Shown here piece after piece: positions 23,811-34,905 of a stretch of DNA of 64,000 nt (position 1 is the first letter of the stretch; each line of letters begins with the position of its first letter). The notes under the pieces were generated by a model that was not told the origin of the DNA, made no database searches, and was given only the letters and a program-made list of their open reading frames with translations. A program made the position numbers and the translations under genes. Location of the stretch: positions 1,194,619 to 1,258,618 of the forward strand of contig NW_006917092.1 of the NCBI RefSeq assembly GCF_000516985.1, in the 5' to 3' direction. The DNA is from Pestalotiopsis fici W106-1. Lineage: Eukaryota; Ascomycota; Sordariomycetes; Amphisphaeriales; Sporocadaceae.

Positions 23811-26800
23811 TTAGGCGACAGCGACCCTCTGGTTTTGCGCCCTCGCCATCCAATCGTCCCAGTTATCGAGGACAGCCCGGACCCGTTCCGACTTTGTAAT
23901 CTCGAGCACGCTCTCAAAGTAGTCCCGATCAATGGCAAAGGGGGTGCCGGTAACGTTGGGCACGTACTTGCCGACGAGGCGCTCGGGACGCAGGCGCGCC
24001 GCGTCGAGGCTGTCGAGGAGCACGCGCCGGAACGCCTCCATGCGCGGGCGCAGGAACGAGCTGTGAAAGGGCACGTCGACGCCCGCCAGAGGCACCGTGG
24101 CGGCCCCGCGCTCGAGGACCACGTCTTGCGGGACAATGCTGTCGTAGGCGGGCGCCCGGCGCGCAATCACGGCCAGCGACTGCTCCGTGGGCTGCGAAAA
24201 GGATGGAAGTGCCTTGATGTCGTCGCAGACCTTTTGCAGCAGGTCCAGGGCCCGCAGCTCGCCGGCACAGACGTACTGACCGTTGCGGATGTTTAAGTTT
24301 ACAATTTCGACAAACAGGCCGGTCTTGGATTGGATGTTGACGATCAGCTCGCGGAGGGCCGAGTCAGTCAATTCTGTAGACAGTAAATGTTAATATCTAC
24401 CATATATAGTTTGTAGTATAGGATAAAGACTTACCTCTTCTCACTCGGCTCGGGTCCACAGCCACCATGGAAAATGCACTACGACCCTTGCTGTCACGTT
24501 CTACAGCTCCTTGCATGGTCATACCACGACAGAAGACAACATGAAGAAGGTTCTCAAAGGGCATGAAGTCGACAATAGACGCAAGAGCGGAGTACTCTCC
24601 CAGTGAATGACCAGCGAACTGGCAGTCACTATCAACGACACCGCTCGACTGCATATCCTTGAAGGCTGCCATCTCCATGATGGTGAGTGCGGGCTGCGCA
24701 AATTGCGTAGCAAACAGCAGGCCCTTGGGCGACGAGTGTATGAACGAAGCAGAGTGCTCAGTGATGCTGGGGAAGATGGGCCGCCTCTCGGGCTTGCCGT
24801 GCTTTGTGGCGGCTGGCGTCTCGTAGTACATGGAAAGATAGTTTTGTCGGAGCATCCGACCCTTGACGCCACCAAAATGCACCTTGATCTCCTTGGGATT
24901 GTTACGTACAATGTCGAGTATACTGAGGCCGAATTGGGCAATGAAGTAGGCGTCTGCCTTATCCCAGATGGCCTTGGCAACGGGGGACGAAGCGTATAGG
25001 TCCATGCCCATTCCCTTTTCTTGTGATCCCTGTCCAGTGAAGACGACAGTGGTCGATGGCTGAGCAATCAGAGTCGTTCCAGTCAAGACCTTCTCGCCGC
25101 TCTGCTGCTTGCTGACAGTAATGTCGTAGGACTTCAGACCGTTTTGCATGCCAGAGTGGCGGAGACTGACCTCCAATGTATCGTTGGGAAGGACCATGCC
25201 CACGAACGACACATCGTAACTTCTGATGCGACGGGGGTTTCCACCAGCAGTATACTTCTCAACTTCCTGGCGCACAGCAGCGGAACAATACATACCGTGA
25301 GTGATTGTACCTGGCAGGTCGACGAGCTGGGCAAATAGTGGCGATGTGTGGATGGGATTGAAGTCTCCAGAGGCCCTAGAGTAAGCCTCATTCGAAGCTG
25401 GAATGCGAATCTCGCTGACATGAGCAGGAGCTTCGGGTGCCGCTCCGCTGAGTTTGTGCTTCTGCTGAGCATCAACAACTCGGCCACGGCGGGACAAGTA
25501 CGAAATCACAGCGTTGTTGCGAGACTCCCCTGCATGGTGCTTGACAAACCCAACGCGTGTCAACTCGCCAGCCTCGGACCTCACAAAGACCTTGCCAGAG
25601 GTATCAACGCTCTTGTACGTGGACTTGGTTTCCCACCTGGTGAATGTCTGCAAGTGAAACTCCAAGGTCAGGTCGGTAAGGTTCATGTAGTCCAGCTTGC
25701 TGTTGTCGTCCAGGATGAACCATTTCTTTGAGGCGAGCACACCCACGTCAGCCTCCGAGGACATTTGCAGCTCGTAAGGAGTCTCGACCTTGCGAGAGAA
25801 GGTGGACGAAAAGTCGTCGTAGCTACCCCGGAACAGGAATCTCGATTGGACAGTCAAAACCAGCGGCCCACGAGACCCGCGGCGTAGTTCGCAAGCAACC
25901 TCGACGACCTTTCCAGAGTCCTCAATCGTGATGGAACTCACGAAAGCGCGGGTGGCGATCTCCTCACCCATCTTGAGTGGTTCTATGTTGCCGTTTGCGG
26001 TATAAGCATTCGACAGATGCACCAGATTCAAAACGTCACCCTGGATGGGGTCTTGTAGCAAGGCTTTGCAGATGGGGCTCCAAGATGCGACAATGGCAAA
26101 GTCCATGGGAACCTTTTCCTCGCGGTGCACCTTGGAGTACCCGATTGCACGGTTGAACGCCTTGACTCTCGACTCATCGACAACGAAGCCATCTTCAAAA
26201 ACTGCTGCATCATGAGATGAGTGCGACTTGCTGGCAGACGCGGCACCGCCCTGCCACAGCTGGCGATACATGGTGCAGATACGCTCGTTGCGATCTTCCA
26301 TCACCTCCCAAATTGGGGCATAACTGGTCTCAGGCCGGTACTCGAATCTGAGAGCCATGGTGATTGGCTTATCCTCACTAGTGATGTACGTAAAGGGGAG
26401 GACCTGCAGTTGCTTGTCAACCTTGGAGATCAGCAAAATAACCTTGTCATCGGCAAATAGAGAGACAGAGTTTGCCTTGACCGCGATTGAGTCCACTTTC
26501 AGAGTCGAAAAGAGCTTCCGGATTGGGTTCTCAATCAAATCATGGCCACGGACAACGAATCGCGAGCTAAAGAGGGCCGATGCCCAAGTAGACTGTTGGC
26601 AGAGTAGTTCGCGAACATCAGCACCAGTCAGCAAAGATGTATCCATTGAACCTTCTACCACCTGGCGCATTGTCGCGTTATCAGATGCAGAGCTCTGAAG
26701 CGACTCCTCAAAGGGGATAGGAGTGTTAGCTGATGCATTACCCAAGTGATTGATAACACCATTGTTGATACCGTTGAGGACATCAGCTACAGGTTCATCA

Positions 26801-29671
26801 ACCTTGCCAACTTGGCGGGTAGCGACTGGGCCATGGAGGATAAAAGTGCGACCGGCATCCTGGCCGACGACAGACTCGAGGTCCTCAGATTGCCAAAGCG
26901 AGTCCTTCTTGAACCACGTCTCAAAGTGTTCGTCCAGAGCTGGAATGAAGGGAACCGGCTTCTGTCCAGGACGTCTGCACAACTGAGTGAAAAAGTCAAC
27001 ATCCTCGGATGAGATCAGTGTGTTTGAAGCAGCAGGTAGGGACTTGATGATTGCATTGGTCGTAGCCACAGGGCTCACTCGAAGTTCGGCATCGGGAATG
27101 AGTGAGGCGTCTGCGTCGACTGTGGAGAATCGCTCTTCCATACGGACCAGGATATCGGCAACGAAGCGCATGTAGCTCCCATCAATCCAGCGGTGGCCAC
27201 CCACCGTCATGAGGTTGATAAGCCGCTGAGCGACTTCGGCGTATGTCATCTGCGCAATATCGCAAACTGTGCCATCAGCTTTGCGTCCAAACCAGGGGCG
27301 TTGAAAGTCGGCATTGAGCTTGGCAATGATGTGGTCCTTCTTGGCAGTCAATACGGGAACTCGCTTTTTCTTGTCCAGGGAGAAGACAGTCTTGTCCATC
27401 TCATTCCAGAAAAGAGCGCCCCGGGTCGCAACAACGTGGATCGGCTCGCCCATCTCGCTGACAACGGAGATGATACCACCGGTTGCTCCCTTGTAAGTAC
27501 CCTAGTACCATCCAGAGTCAGTTTAGAAAATGCGCGATTGCCGAAGCATTACTCACCTCCCATTCCTTGTCCTCCACTCCAGCAGCAGCAACAATTGCCG
27601 CCTTTGCTCCGGGAGAAGTCTTGGCCTCGGCGCAAGTCATGACTCTGCTACCAAACATGGCACCGTCAAATGGCATTGAGGCCTTCCTGCCGTAAGCCAA
27701 GCTCCACTTGCCAGTCATATACGGAACAACATCCTCTGCGCAGCCGAACCCGGAACCCGCAACAAGAGAAATGTTGCTGCACGCTCTGATCTCCGCATAC
27801 GTTTCGAGGATGGGGACGTGAAAGTCTTCGGCACTGTGGTGTCCTCCGCCACGTCCTCCAGTCCACTGCAGCAAGACAGGGAAAGTTGGGTTGCGCTTTG
27901 CGATTTCGACCACCTGACGGATCGAAGCAGTGGAGCCAGGCTTGAAGGAGATGTGCTCCAGTCCTAGCGTCGTAATGTACTCGGTGGCCACATCTGGGGA
28001 CGGAACACCGCCGCCGACAGTCATACCGGTCAGGGGAAAGCCCTCGGCGCGGAGTTGGCGGATAAAGGGAATTTGCCAGGCAATGGCCTTGGGACTGACG
28101 TAAATCACATTGATGGTGATGCCGCGTCCAGCGGGCATCAAGTCACGCAGTTTGTACAAGGCCTTTCTGAGGGATTCAGCGTTGTGGTAGCCGCCAGCGG
28201 CAAACTCGACGTGGTAGCCTGCGTGCATGACTGCGGCCACAAATTCGGGGTGGATGGTGGTCGGGGTCATACCAGCAACGAAGAAAGGCGGGAGTCCCAA
28301 GAGCCGGCTGAGCTTGGAAGCCACCATCTTGCCAGAAGATGTCTCAACCAGAGATACTCGGTGATTTTCGGACCACTTGGAAGTCCATACAAGCTCTTCA
28401 TCGTGCTGGGTGAGAAGCTCATGGAGCGACCCAAGCTCAGACCCTTGACTCTTCTCCGTCTTACCGGCTACAATGACCCGGGCCCCGGAGCCGATGACAT
28501 TGCGGTGTGTCAGGGCCCCCACACCGGCTGAGGCACCTGGCCCAAAGTCGATGATATGCGTAGCTCCCTGGAGATTAATGCCGGCCCAGTTTACAGTCTG
28601 CGATGTGATCAGCCGAGTAAGAACTGGTACCAAGTTGTCATTTCCTTTGGTCATGGAAAGGCCCGACGATGCGAGTGAACTATCATCAAGCATCTTGTTG
28701 ACCGGGACCTTAAGGTCCACAGACTTGATGGTAATGCCGCTGAGATCTGAATCGATCAGCGGTACCGCAGTGTCTAGAAGCTGGCAATGACAGGGAATGG
28801 TAATCGGAAGGAAGCGGAAATTTGGCGACGGCTTCCGCTGCGAGAAGGGGATACGGGCTTGCGACTGGCCTTCCTTGGCGGCTCCTGCCCGCATGAACTG
28901 GATCAATGCAGCAAGCGTCCGGACCGGACCGCTGACGACGAAGTTTGATACCGAGTTAATCAGGCTGATGTAAGCATGGTTGGAATCTGGTATCGACTGA
29001 TTCAGTCTCTTGAGGCTCGCCTCTAGGTACTGTTGAGTGATGTTCGAGACGGACAGCATGGGCGTCGGATTCCCGTGACCATCCGCCTCCAGTTGTGCTG
29101 CCTTGTCCTCTGGCAAGGAGTCTTGGCTAAAGGCCTGTTGTGATCGTGCTCCAATCCAGAAGAGGACCGTCACCGCCTTGATGGCGGCGGTAAAGTATTC
29201 TGGCCAGCTTGATGCTGTGGATACAGCCGCCGCCACCACGACACCCTGCGAGTGGCCAGCAAGGGCCTCAAACACTGCCGGGAAATCCTTTGGGCTGGCA
29301 TCAAGGTCTATGCAGATCGCCTTCAGATGGGCCAGCTGCAGGAGACCAATCAATGGGAAGCTGAGGGGAGCTGCAATGAGGTAATCAGCCGATGGAGTTG
29401 TCTCAGGGTCTTCCAGCCACCGCATGACGTCGAGGCCTTCGGGATACTGCTCCGATACTCGAGCATCTTGTGATAGAACCTGAAGGGTATGACCAAGAGG
29501 CTCGATCAAGTCGCGGATGGCTGATTCGTGAGTGGAGAAAATGGTCCTAATCTCTTCGAAATAATTCTTATTGTTTCCTTGGCCGCCAAACACGCCATGG
29601 ATCTGGGCTTTTCCATCCGCCTGAGCCCGCAGGAGGGCAGATGTACGCCTTTGGGTCGAGGAGGGTATCAT
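23811..29671 (-). CDS. Fatty acid synthase beta subunit (ToxC/HexB-like, cluster-dedicated)
   Basis: Three exons (29671-27557, 27501-24435, 24373-23811) give 1914 aa, the size of secondary-metabolite FAS beta subunits and shorter than typical primary ones. Order of domains: acyltransferase with GHSQG (Ser141); enoyl reductase (FVAGMTPTT, TGGRGGGHHS, PYMTGKWS); a hotdog dehydratase region (SGDFNPIHTSPLFA, THGMYCSA); and malonyl/palmitoyl transferase with FTGQGSQEKGMG and GHSLGE (about Ser1671). All catalytic motifs look intact. With the alpha subunit at 50877 it should form an alpha6-beta6 synthase loading starter and extender units, reducing the chain and releasing it. By analogy with HC-toxin ToxC it supplies the roughly C10 chain of a 2-amino-decanoic acid derivative. 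It lies downstream of the NRPS promoter in the same orientation. The ATG at 29671 begins a normal FAS beta N-terminus; the frame continues upstream only through non-ATG codons. Confidence 0.93.
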
Positions 29672-29797
29672 GATGTCGAAGGCTTTAGAGAGAAGAAAGA
29701 AAAAAAGTGAAAATAGAGAGATGATACCACTTAAGAAATGTAAATCCAACAACACCTCGAGAAGGAAAGTACCAGTAATTGAGTTCTTCCTATGATA

Positions 29798-29803
29798 TTA
29801 TAA
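29798..29803 (-). promoter_or_regulatory. TATA-like element upstream of FAS beta
   Basis: TTATAA (minus strand context cttttataatatc) lies about 130 bp upstream of the FAS beta ATG. Positional call only. Confidence 0.3.
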
Positions 29804-30064
29804 AAGCTTCGAGGACGATCCTTGGTTGAAGAAAGATTGTTCCTTGATCAGAAAGAAAAGATAAAATAATGAGATCGATAGTATTTGTTTGCAGATCTGG
29901 GAAGTTATCTGCAGTGACTGAGATTCTGTTTTAGTATAAGCCAAGGAAATGATGGAATTGGTCTCTTGGAAGTGAATGTCTGAGTGTGTCTCGAAATATT
30001 CTCAGAGTGAAGGCACAGGAGGATAGATGTAGTGACAGGTACATGCGCCGTTTCACGTGCCGAA

Positions 30065-30078
30065 TGACGCATTCGTCA
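30065..30078. promoter_or_regulatory. Inverted TGACG half-sites upstream of FAS beta
   Basis: TGACG and CGTCA face each other across four bases, about 400 bp upstream of the FAS beta ATG; a CACGTG E-box sits just to the left (30053-30058). CRE-like TGACG half-sites are what bZIP-type basic regions usually contact, so this is a candidate target of the cluster regulator. Not tested against chance. Confidence 0.3.
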
Positions 30079-32875
30079 CGATGATTCTCCGAGTTTACTG
30101 TCACGATGTGGCATCGGATGCTCAACACAGAGTAAAGGCCTGTTGCATACTGTTCTCCAGCGGGACTATACGTTCACGAAGCTCGAACAGTAATGCACAA
30201 GCTTATCAGGCATGGAACCTCGCTTGGACCAGTATGTTTTCTGAGACTCTCCCATCGAGGCGAAGGTGTTGATAACGTTGAAAGACAGCCACCATGCCTG
30301 ATAGTAAGACGGTCTACTTTCGTCGACTCTGCCAGCAGTGATCACCATGAACGACTATAGAAGTCAATGCTATACCAAGCTGGACTACCATTCTGGTAAC
30401 ATTCTCCTGTAACTAGTAATGTAGTGTCAAAGAAGATATTGATAGTCTGTAATTCAAAAGTTGCCACCCGCTACCTGTCATCGTCCAAGATAGTCTTTAC
30501 TGGTCACGAAAGCCTCACTTTCACAGCGCTTATGGCCCGAGAGGACAGTAAGCTACGGGACGTCTCATTGGACAACACTGGAACAATGCGACTCTCAGGT
30601 GAAGCAGTAACGAAGCAGCTGTAGTGGGTCACGAGCAAGTCGGAAGCTCGATAGACTTTCATCTACATGACGAACCTGGCTTGGATATGGAGACTGTCAA
30701 GTTACTACATAAGAAGAGCACCGCGAGCTGAACCAAAGCTTTCCAAAGAAAATGAGGCTGTCGGCTTACGATAGGCTTTGTCTCTGCGCAGACCTGACCA
30801 TGTCGTCATTGATGCAAATCGCGTGCCCCGCCTCCAGTTTTACGCATAGTCGCCACGCTCTCTTCGATGGAAAGCTGTATAGTAAGACAAGTCGCAACAG
30901 GCGGCCGCTCCGACCCGGGAAAATACTGTTCCCCCAGCATGCGGCTCTTGTTCTTATATTTCTACCAAATATTCTAGAAGACGGCATATTCTGTGGCACA
31001 GCCTCAAGCTGATCCTGAGACTTGAGGCAGACTGATTAAAGTATGGGTAGGTAAGCAGTCAATGTGGTAGTACAGAGATCGAGAGGTGCACTGTCAAAAA
31101 TAGGTGACAGGTGGGGTACATAGGGCGGGAAGCTTATCATGGGCGCATGTAGCGTGGTAGTGGGAGAGGTTTTCTCGATTACTGGTGTAGCTGCTATACA
31201 ATTTTTGAATTGAAACCTCCACAACCCCCAGATTGAGCATGGAATTCAATTATCTTGGTTAAATACTTGCTCATATCCTCAATTGAACATGACAACTCAC
31301 AAGGCAATTATGTTTTTCTCTTGGATGGGCTCTGCCTTCAAGTTGGGTGTCGTATGCATGTGCGTCAGGACAATCAAGCTGACCAACAACTCTTGCAACG
31401 CCGTCTCAGTGACAGCCCCCCCACAATATGTCTTTTCACAGGTGGCTGGCAGTAGCTAAGAACACCGCGACCAACCTCTTCCACTATCGATGATCAATAA
31501 TATCGAATTGACAGACGGGAACGAATTGACTAGTCCTAAGCTACAGCCGACAAGAGACACTATCAGCTATAGACACATTCTCGTTACTCTCTACTATATC
31601 TCGACAATGGTTTGTTGTTCTTTGACAGCCACCCCCAATGTTGCCCGACGGGGTGTAAGTGTTATTGGTGAGCAGCTTACTACAGGGGGGGAGCTTTTCT
31701 GGACAGGGAACTTCCACTGCCAAGCCGGAACAGGTGCACGGGCTCATGGGGTCGGCGGATTTGATCCCCTTCCAGGGTCGCCGATCCCAGTAATTTTGAG
31801 CGCCTATTGATAGGTCAACACTAGCGCGCCCGAAAATGTACTGTACAGCAGGCGGTCGTCTAGGTACCATGAAATGATGTGTGCATTTGGCCGCTTACCA
31901 AGGCCAAGAAGACCAGAGGTACAGTTCAATGGAATTCCCTGTTGATCTTGTCAAAAGAATGAAAGTAAAACCATACAATTAAGTATCAAGAGACATCATG
32001 AATCCAATTATGAAAGCAACACTCGGAAATGTGAGAAGATTGCTGATGGTCCAATGTGTAGCACCCATAGACGAGTTATTATTCTTACCTATGTCAGGAC
32101 GGGGGCTATTGTCATAAAGAGCACGGCGCTTGGTTACGAAGGCAATGGAACCAGTCGATTAGCTCATCTACGTGGTCGGCGACATACGAACAGTACACAC
32201 CCTTGAAGAGAACACCCCAGCTACCGAGAAGGACAAGGCAAGATTCGCTGGGTTGTATGATATCGGGACTGTACCTCCTCGGTCTACTAGTCTTGTCGTG
32301 GTGTACTGTGTAGGACAGATACCTCCAGGGCTGTATGCGCCGCACACGATCCTTCCGCCACGGACTTGGTGGGGGAAGTCTTGAGGGCCCGCTTGGAGCC
32401 CGCCCGAAGGATTGCTCAGAAACAGAGACCGACTCGTTTCACCCGCCTGTTGGCGGATTTTGTGGGAGACCCTGATTCCCAGAGTGTAGAATGCTGCTCT
32501 GCATCAGATCATTGCGGGCGTCCCTGAAAAGACCCTTAGCATAACGTCGGATTTTTTGTTTTCTTTTTTTCTCTTTTTGTCCCACCCGTCCTGATTACAA
32601 AACATCACTGGAATATGGTAGGTGAAGCATAACCGAAAGATGACCTCTGGATTCCTTCGTGCGACGTGTAGCTCCATCTTCGCTCAGGTCCATTAATTAC
32701 ACCAATGCACCCGCAAACGTACCTTTTCAAGGGATCTCAAGTCATTTGGTCATGGATGAGACCCCATGGACCTCGTCTCCATCCAGTGCTCGAGGGGCCA
32801 ATCCGGAGGAGAGTGCGTGGACGCGGCGTGGCGAAAAGTACCATGAAGGATCGGGGTGCGTATTCTGTCTAGGGC

Positions 32876-32901
<26 letters not shown>
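32876..32901. repeat. Poly-A homopolymer (26 bases)
   Basis: A long A run about 150 bp left of the assembly gap. Such runs are error-prone and may have contributed to the contig break. No retroelement body or target duplication was seen beside it. Confidence 0.85.
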
Positions 32902-32906
<5 letters not shown>

Positions 32907-33053
32907 ACTGGAGTTCTGGAGCACTTTTCTTTTCACACCTCGGATGTACTTTTGCACAGAGATTGATTCGTTTCGGTAGCTAGGTAGCTATCCATATACG
33001 GAACCGTCTGATGCAGTGTCCATGTTGGAAATTATTCGTTCAGGCAATCTCAC

Positions 33054-33153
33054 NNNNNNNNNNNNNNNNNNNNNNNNNNNNNNNNNNNNNNNNNNNNNNN
33101 NNNNNNNNNNNNNNNNNNNNNNNNNNNNNNNNNNNNNNNNNNNNNNNNNNNNN
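33054..33153. other. Assembly gap (100 Ns)
   Basis: Exactly 100 Ns, the usual placeholder for a scaffold gap of unknown size. The real gap may hold further cluster genes, and the relative order of the two flanking contigs rests on scaffolding. Confidence 0.95.
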
Positions 33154-33625
33154 TTTGGACTTCTGTTTCCTGTTGTAAATGTTGATTTTGTGACTATACT
33201 GACAACCAACAATACCAAAGATAAAATACATGCTGAGAGTAGAGAAGAAAATTGGTATCTCGGTGTATTCCGGGCTCGCAAATGCTGCAATTGTAAATGC
33301 GATTGATTTTATTCCTTCTTGTTTTCGTGCCCCATGTATACTACCTATCCAACCTGGGTATGTACACAGCCGACAAGAATGTGAGAGAAATATAATGTTT
33401 GTAAGAAAAAGATAAATAAGTGAGTTCCTTGTACCAAGCGCCACGCAGCCCATATTAAAGAGAGACAAGGAAATAAAGGCAAAGTAAAGGCAAATTTTGA
33501 GCCGTGTAGAACCCTGAGAGTAAATACCCCATACAAAGTCCCACCAAATGAAATTCGTGAAATTGAGACAAAGAAGAGAAGAGAGACTGTGAAGTCGTCG
33601 ATTTCGATTTTCTAGTGGTTCGTAA
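33154..33625. other. Spacer right of the gap, 3' of the regulator
   Basis: About 470 bp, AT-rich and gene-free. It probably contains the 3' UTR of the regulator gene transcribed toward it. Confidence 0.5.
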
Positions 33626-34905
33626 TCATGCGTTCCCTTCGGGCCGGAGGGACAAGCCTTGGCTGCCGCTTATATCGGCGCCGTGCTCCAAGAGCACCGA
33701 GACCATGTCGGTGCGGCCCAAGATCACGGCGCGTTGTAGTGCCGTGTATCCAGAGTTGTCCTTGGCATTGATTGATATGTCGTATCGCTGCAAGAGGAGT
33801 CTAAGTGTGTCGAATTGACCAGACTCGACTGCGAGATGTAGTAGAGGTGCACCAGTTGTCCCCGGCGGGCTGCGGCTGCCGGGTTGTGGTTTTACATCAA
33901 ACATTGACCAAGAAGCGCTTGGGTTCGACTCGGGAGGGGTCGGATAAGCGGCTGTGGGCGTCATATCGTCAAGCGAGAAAGTGTTGTCAGGGATTGGAAG
34001 AGTGAGATCCTCCGGGTTGGTATACAAATGAAAAGCGGCGGGAGAAAGCGCCAGTAAAGAGTTTTGGCTGTTGTGGTGATCGAGCATAAATTGTGCCGGG
34101 GATGGAGACATGCCCGGTACTTGAAGTGAGTCGGACCGCTCGCTTCTGGAAGCGTTCGACCACGACGAGGATGGGCTATCGCATCTGGTAAACAGGGGCG
34201 GATTGCTGCTGCTTCTTAGATGCTGGTTGTGGAGCTGTGACGACGAGATATGAACATTGGACGTTGATACAGCCCGATTTCTGAGAGCTCCAGGTGAAGA
34301 AGCCATGAATTCGTCGGCGCCGCTCAAGGAAGGAAAGTAGGACTCGGGCTCGAAGCTCATCGGATGCTCTCCATCGGTAGTGAGTCCGAGACCGCGCAGG
34401 TCGTCCTCGTGAGGAGTGTTCTGTGACCATACTGGGTAATATCCTCCCATCCATTCCGGCCCAGAAGTTGTTATCGAGGGGGGCGGAGAGGCGAGGTCAG
34501 CTGAGAAAGCCCTATCGGGGTTGGCTGGTGTACTCCGACCAGAGGCAGAAGATTCCCTTGCCGAATTGTCTGCGTTTGAAGATGTGGTGGAAGCGGCGTC
34601 AGAGTTTGAAGGTTCCTGTGCTTCTTGCAACTTCTGCAATTGTTTCTTGAGACGTTCAACCTCTTTCGTTCTGTCACGCATGTTTCGGCCTAAGCAAATG
34701 GGATTAGTATTGATGAGAGCTGATCGATGGAAGCTAGAGCCTACTAACGGTATGCTCTCTGTGCAAGACGGTTCTGGATCTTCCTCCTCTCTGCAGCATC
34801 GGGGAGGTTCCTCCAGTCCTCATCAGGTTTCATGAGATCGGCGTACGATATCGATTGCGGACGTCCGCAACGACTCGGCGTAGATGATTGTGTGTTATTC
34901 GACAT
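33626..34905 (-). CDS. ToxE-type basic-region/ankyrin transcription factor (pathway-specific regulator)
   Basis: Two exons (34905-34749 and 34689-33626) joined by a GTTAGT...TTAG intron give 406 aa, close to ToxE of the HC-toxin cluster (about 440). The basic region at residues 39-60 (ERRKIQNRLAQRAYRR, then NMRDRTKEVE) matches fungal bZIP DNA-binding segments, and the intron falls inside it. A short leucine-containing helix follows (ERLKKQLQKLQEA), but no long zipper. The middle is Ser/Pro/Asn-rich and probably activating. The C-terminus (about 320-395) carries two ankyrin repeats (LLHLAVESGQFDTLRLLL; GYTALQRAVILGRTDMVSVL). This combination is diagnostic of the small ToxE/Aps2 family that switches on cyclic tetrapeptide clusters, so it should act in the nucleus as activator of the NRPS, FAS and P450 genes. 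It faces the gap and the FAS beta and NRPS genes. Confidence 0.92.

Larger units (their letters stand above)
29672..33053. other. FAS-beta promoter and gene-free region up to the assembly gap
   Basis: About 3.4 kb in which I see no supported gene. A TTATAA element and a pair of inverted TGACG half-sites lie upstream of FAS beta. Near the gap is a 26-base poly-A run (32876-32901). Scattered open frames of 60-110 codons lack family features and mostly lack ATG starts. A gene could be cut by the gap just to the right. Confidence 0.55.

Noticed and set aside
32876..32901. Poly-A run as the tail of a LINE-type retroelement
   Set aside because: No reverse-transcriptase frame or target duplication nearby.
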